Source of the DNA: Microbacterium oleivorans
GTDB lineage: Bacteria; Actinomycetota; Actinomycetes; Actinomycetales; Microbacteriaceae
Length of the DNA: 64,000 nt
NCBI RefSeq assembly: GCF_023715745.1
Contig: NZ_JAMBOV010000002.1
Location: 434,001-498,000, forward strand
Direction of reading: 5' to 3'
The notes under the pieces are model-generated. The model searched no databases, was not told the DNA's origin, and saw nothing but the letters and a program-made list of their open reading frames with translations. A program made the position numbers and the translations under genes. Positions 63,395-64,000 of this stretch are shown piece after piece (positions within the stretch are counted from its first letter, which is position 1; the number at the start of each line of letters is the position of its first letter).

Positions 63395-64000
63395 GTGACC
63401 GGCACACTCCGGAGGATCGCCTCCGCCACCGTCGCTCTGACGGCCATCGTCGGCCTGCTGCTCGCGGGGGGCCCCGCCACGGCCGCCACCTCACCGACAC
63501 CGTCGGCCACGACGGCGAATCCTGCGACCGCGCCTGCGCTGACCGCAGGGACCGTGCGTGTCACCGGGACCGCGGCCGTGGGCGCGAAGCTCACCGCCTC
63601 CGTCGCCGGTTTCGGCCCCGCTCCGGTGTCGGTCGCCTACCAGTGGCTGCGCGGGGGGACGGCCCTCGCCGGTGCCACGGCGGCGTCGTACACGCCGGTC
63701 GCCGCCGACGGCGGTGCGACCCTCTCGGTCCGCGTCACGGTCACCAAGACGGGATATGCGCCGCTCGTCCGCACGAGTGCGGGTGTCGTCGTCGGGCGGG
63801 TCATGTCCCCGCCGTCCTCCGTCACGATCACGGGCACGGGTACGGTCGGGGCGACTCTCACGGCGGTCCCGGGCACGTGGGTCCCTGCGGGGGTCAGCCT
63901 GACGTATCAGTGGTTGCGCGGCGGAGCCCCGATCACCGGAGCGACGGCGCGGACGTACCGCCTGGTCGCGGCCGACGCCGGGACCAGCGTCTCGGTGAGG
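63395..64000 (+). CDS. Secreted protein with tandem Ig-like repeats, 3' end beyond the window
   Basis: 202 codons visible, still open at the window edge. Starts at GTG 63395 after GGGAGGGG. Signal peptide (basic start, about 20 hydrophobic residues, cleavage after ATAA) and Thr/Ala/Pro-rich linker, then repeats of about 90 residues: GTVRVTGTAAVGAKLTASVA, VAYQWLRGGTALAGAT, ADGGATLSVRVTVTKTGY, and a second copy with SVTITGTGTVGATLTAVPGT, LTYQWLRGGAPITGAT. Such YQW-repeat modules are common in cell-surface proteins of this family. Confidence 0.85.
   Translation, partial: MTGTLRRIASATVALTAIVGLLLAGGPATAATSPTPSATTANPATAPALTAGTVRVTGTAAVGAKLTASVAGFGPAPVSVAYQWLRGGTALAGATAASYTPVAADGGATLSVRVTVTKTGYAPLVRTSAGVVVGRVMSPPSSVTITGTGTVGATLTAVPGTWVPAGVSLTYQWLRGGAPITGATARTYRLVAADAGTSVSVR

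Overview
The window is high-GC (about 70% by eye), tightly packed bacterial chromosome from an actinobacterium, most likely a Microbacteriaceae member close to Microbacterium. The reasons are the many GTG starts, the four-base start/stop overlaps, -10 boxes of the form TAGNNT lying directly in front of start codons, and a gene order that from memory closely follows the ksgA-ispE-glmU-prs-rplY-pth-mfd-mazG-eno-divIC-DUF501 and greA-DUF4307-hlyIII-uppS-phoH2-fum-xseBA-ispH blocks of Mycobacterium tuberculosis. No phage, insertion sequence, CRISPR array or rRNA operon is visible, and no intergenic gap exceeds 300 bases.

Layout. 1-3181: tetrapyrrole operon hemC(end)-hemD-hemB-hemL. 3208-7749: lipoprotein, DUF1232 protein, rsmA, a cyclic-nucleotide-type phosphodiesterase and a Stealth-family sugar phosphotransferase. 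7844-14454: aldo/keto reductase, ispE, an Eis-like acetyltransferase, an ABC-F ATPase, a RluA pseudouridine synthase and a MarR regulator. 14558-17115: tRNA-Gln, glmU, prs. 17247-22294: a compact flavin-based electron-transfer module (FMN-binding lipoprotein, ApbE flavinyltransferase, RnfD/NqrB-like membrane domain fused to a ferredoxin-NADP reductase domain) next to a two-component system. 22344-36616: vanZ-like gene, gnd, a 38-residue membrane protein, rplY, pth, mfd, ppc, an amino-acid antiporter, mazG, hisS and a DUF1905 protein. 36674-40808: SGNH hydrolase, permease, a YtrA-type GntR regulator with its membrane partner, and an O-methyltransferase. 40903-46147: eno, divIC, DUF501, a mycosin-like subtilase, NDH-2 and an unusual short tRNA with anticodon UAA. 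46159-55756: membrane protein, lemA, AI-2E family permease, ilvA, greA, DUF4307, hemolysin III, uppS, class V aminotransferase, phoH2. 55818-61690 (minus strand): a second two-component system, fumC, carbonic anhydrase, DUF4245, xseB, xseA. 61749-64000: ispH, a membrane protein, and the start of a repeat-rich secreted protein cut by the window edge.

Most genes are housekeeping: heme precursors, non-mevalonate isoprenoids (ispE, ispH, uppS), cell-wall precursors (glmU), nucleotide and tRNA metabolism, and glycolysis/anaplerosis (eno, ppc, gnd, fumC). The more unusual material is regulatory and structural. It includes a genome-style octamer (GGATGCCG) far above expectation, about eighteen probable leaderless promoters, a triple-hairpin leader before rplY, a 12-bp hairpin enclosing the divIC ribosome binding site, a class-I-shaped tRNA with a Leu(UAA) anticodon, a tRNA-Gln abutting the glmU start codon, and the flavinylated electron-transfer module. 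All names rest on reading the translated sequences; no database search was run.
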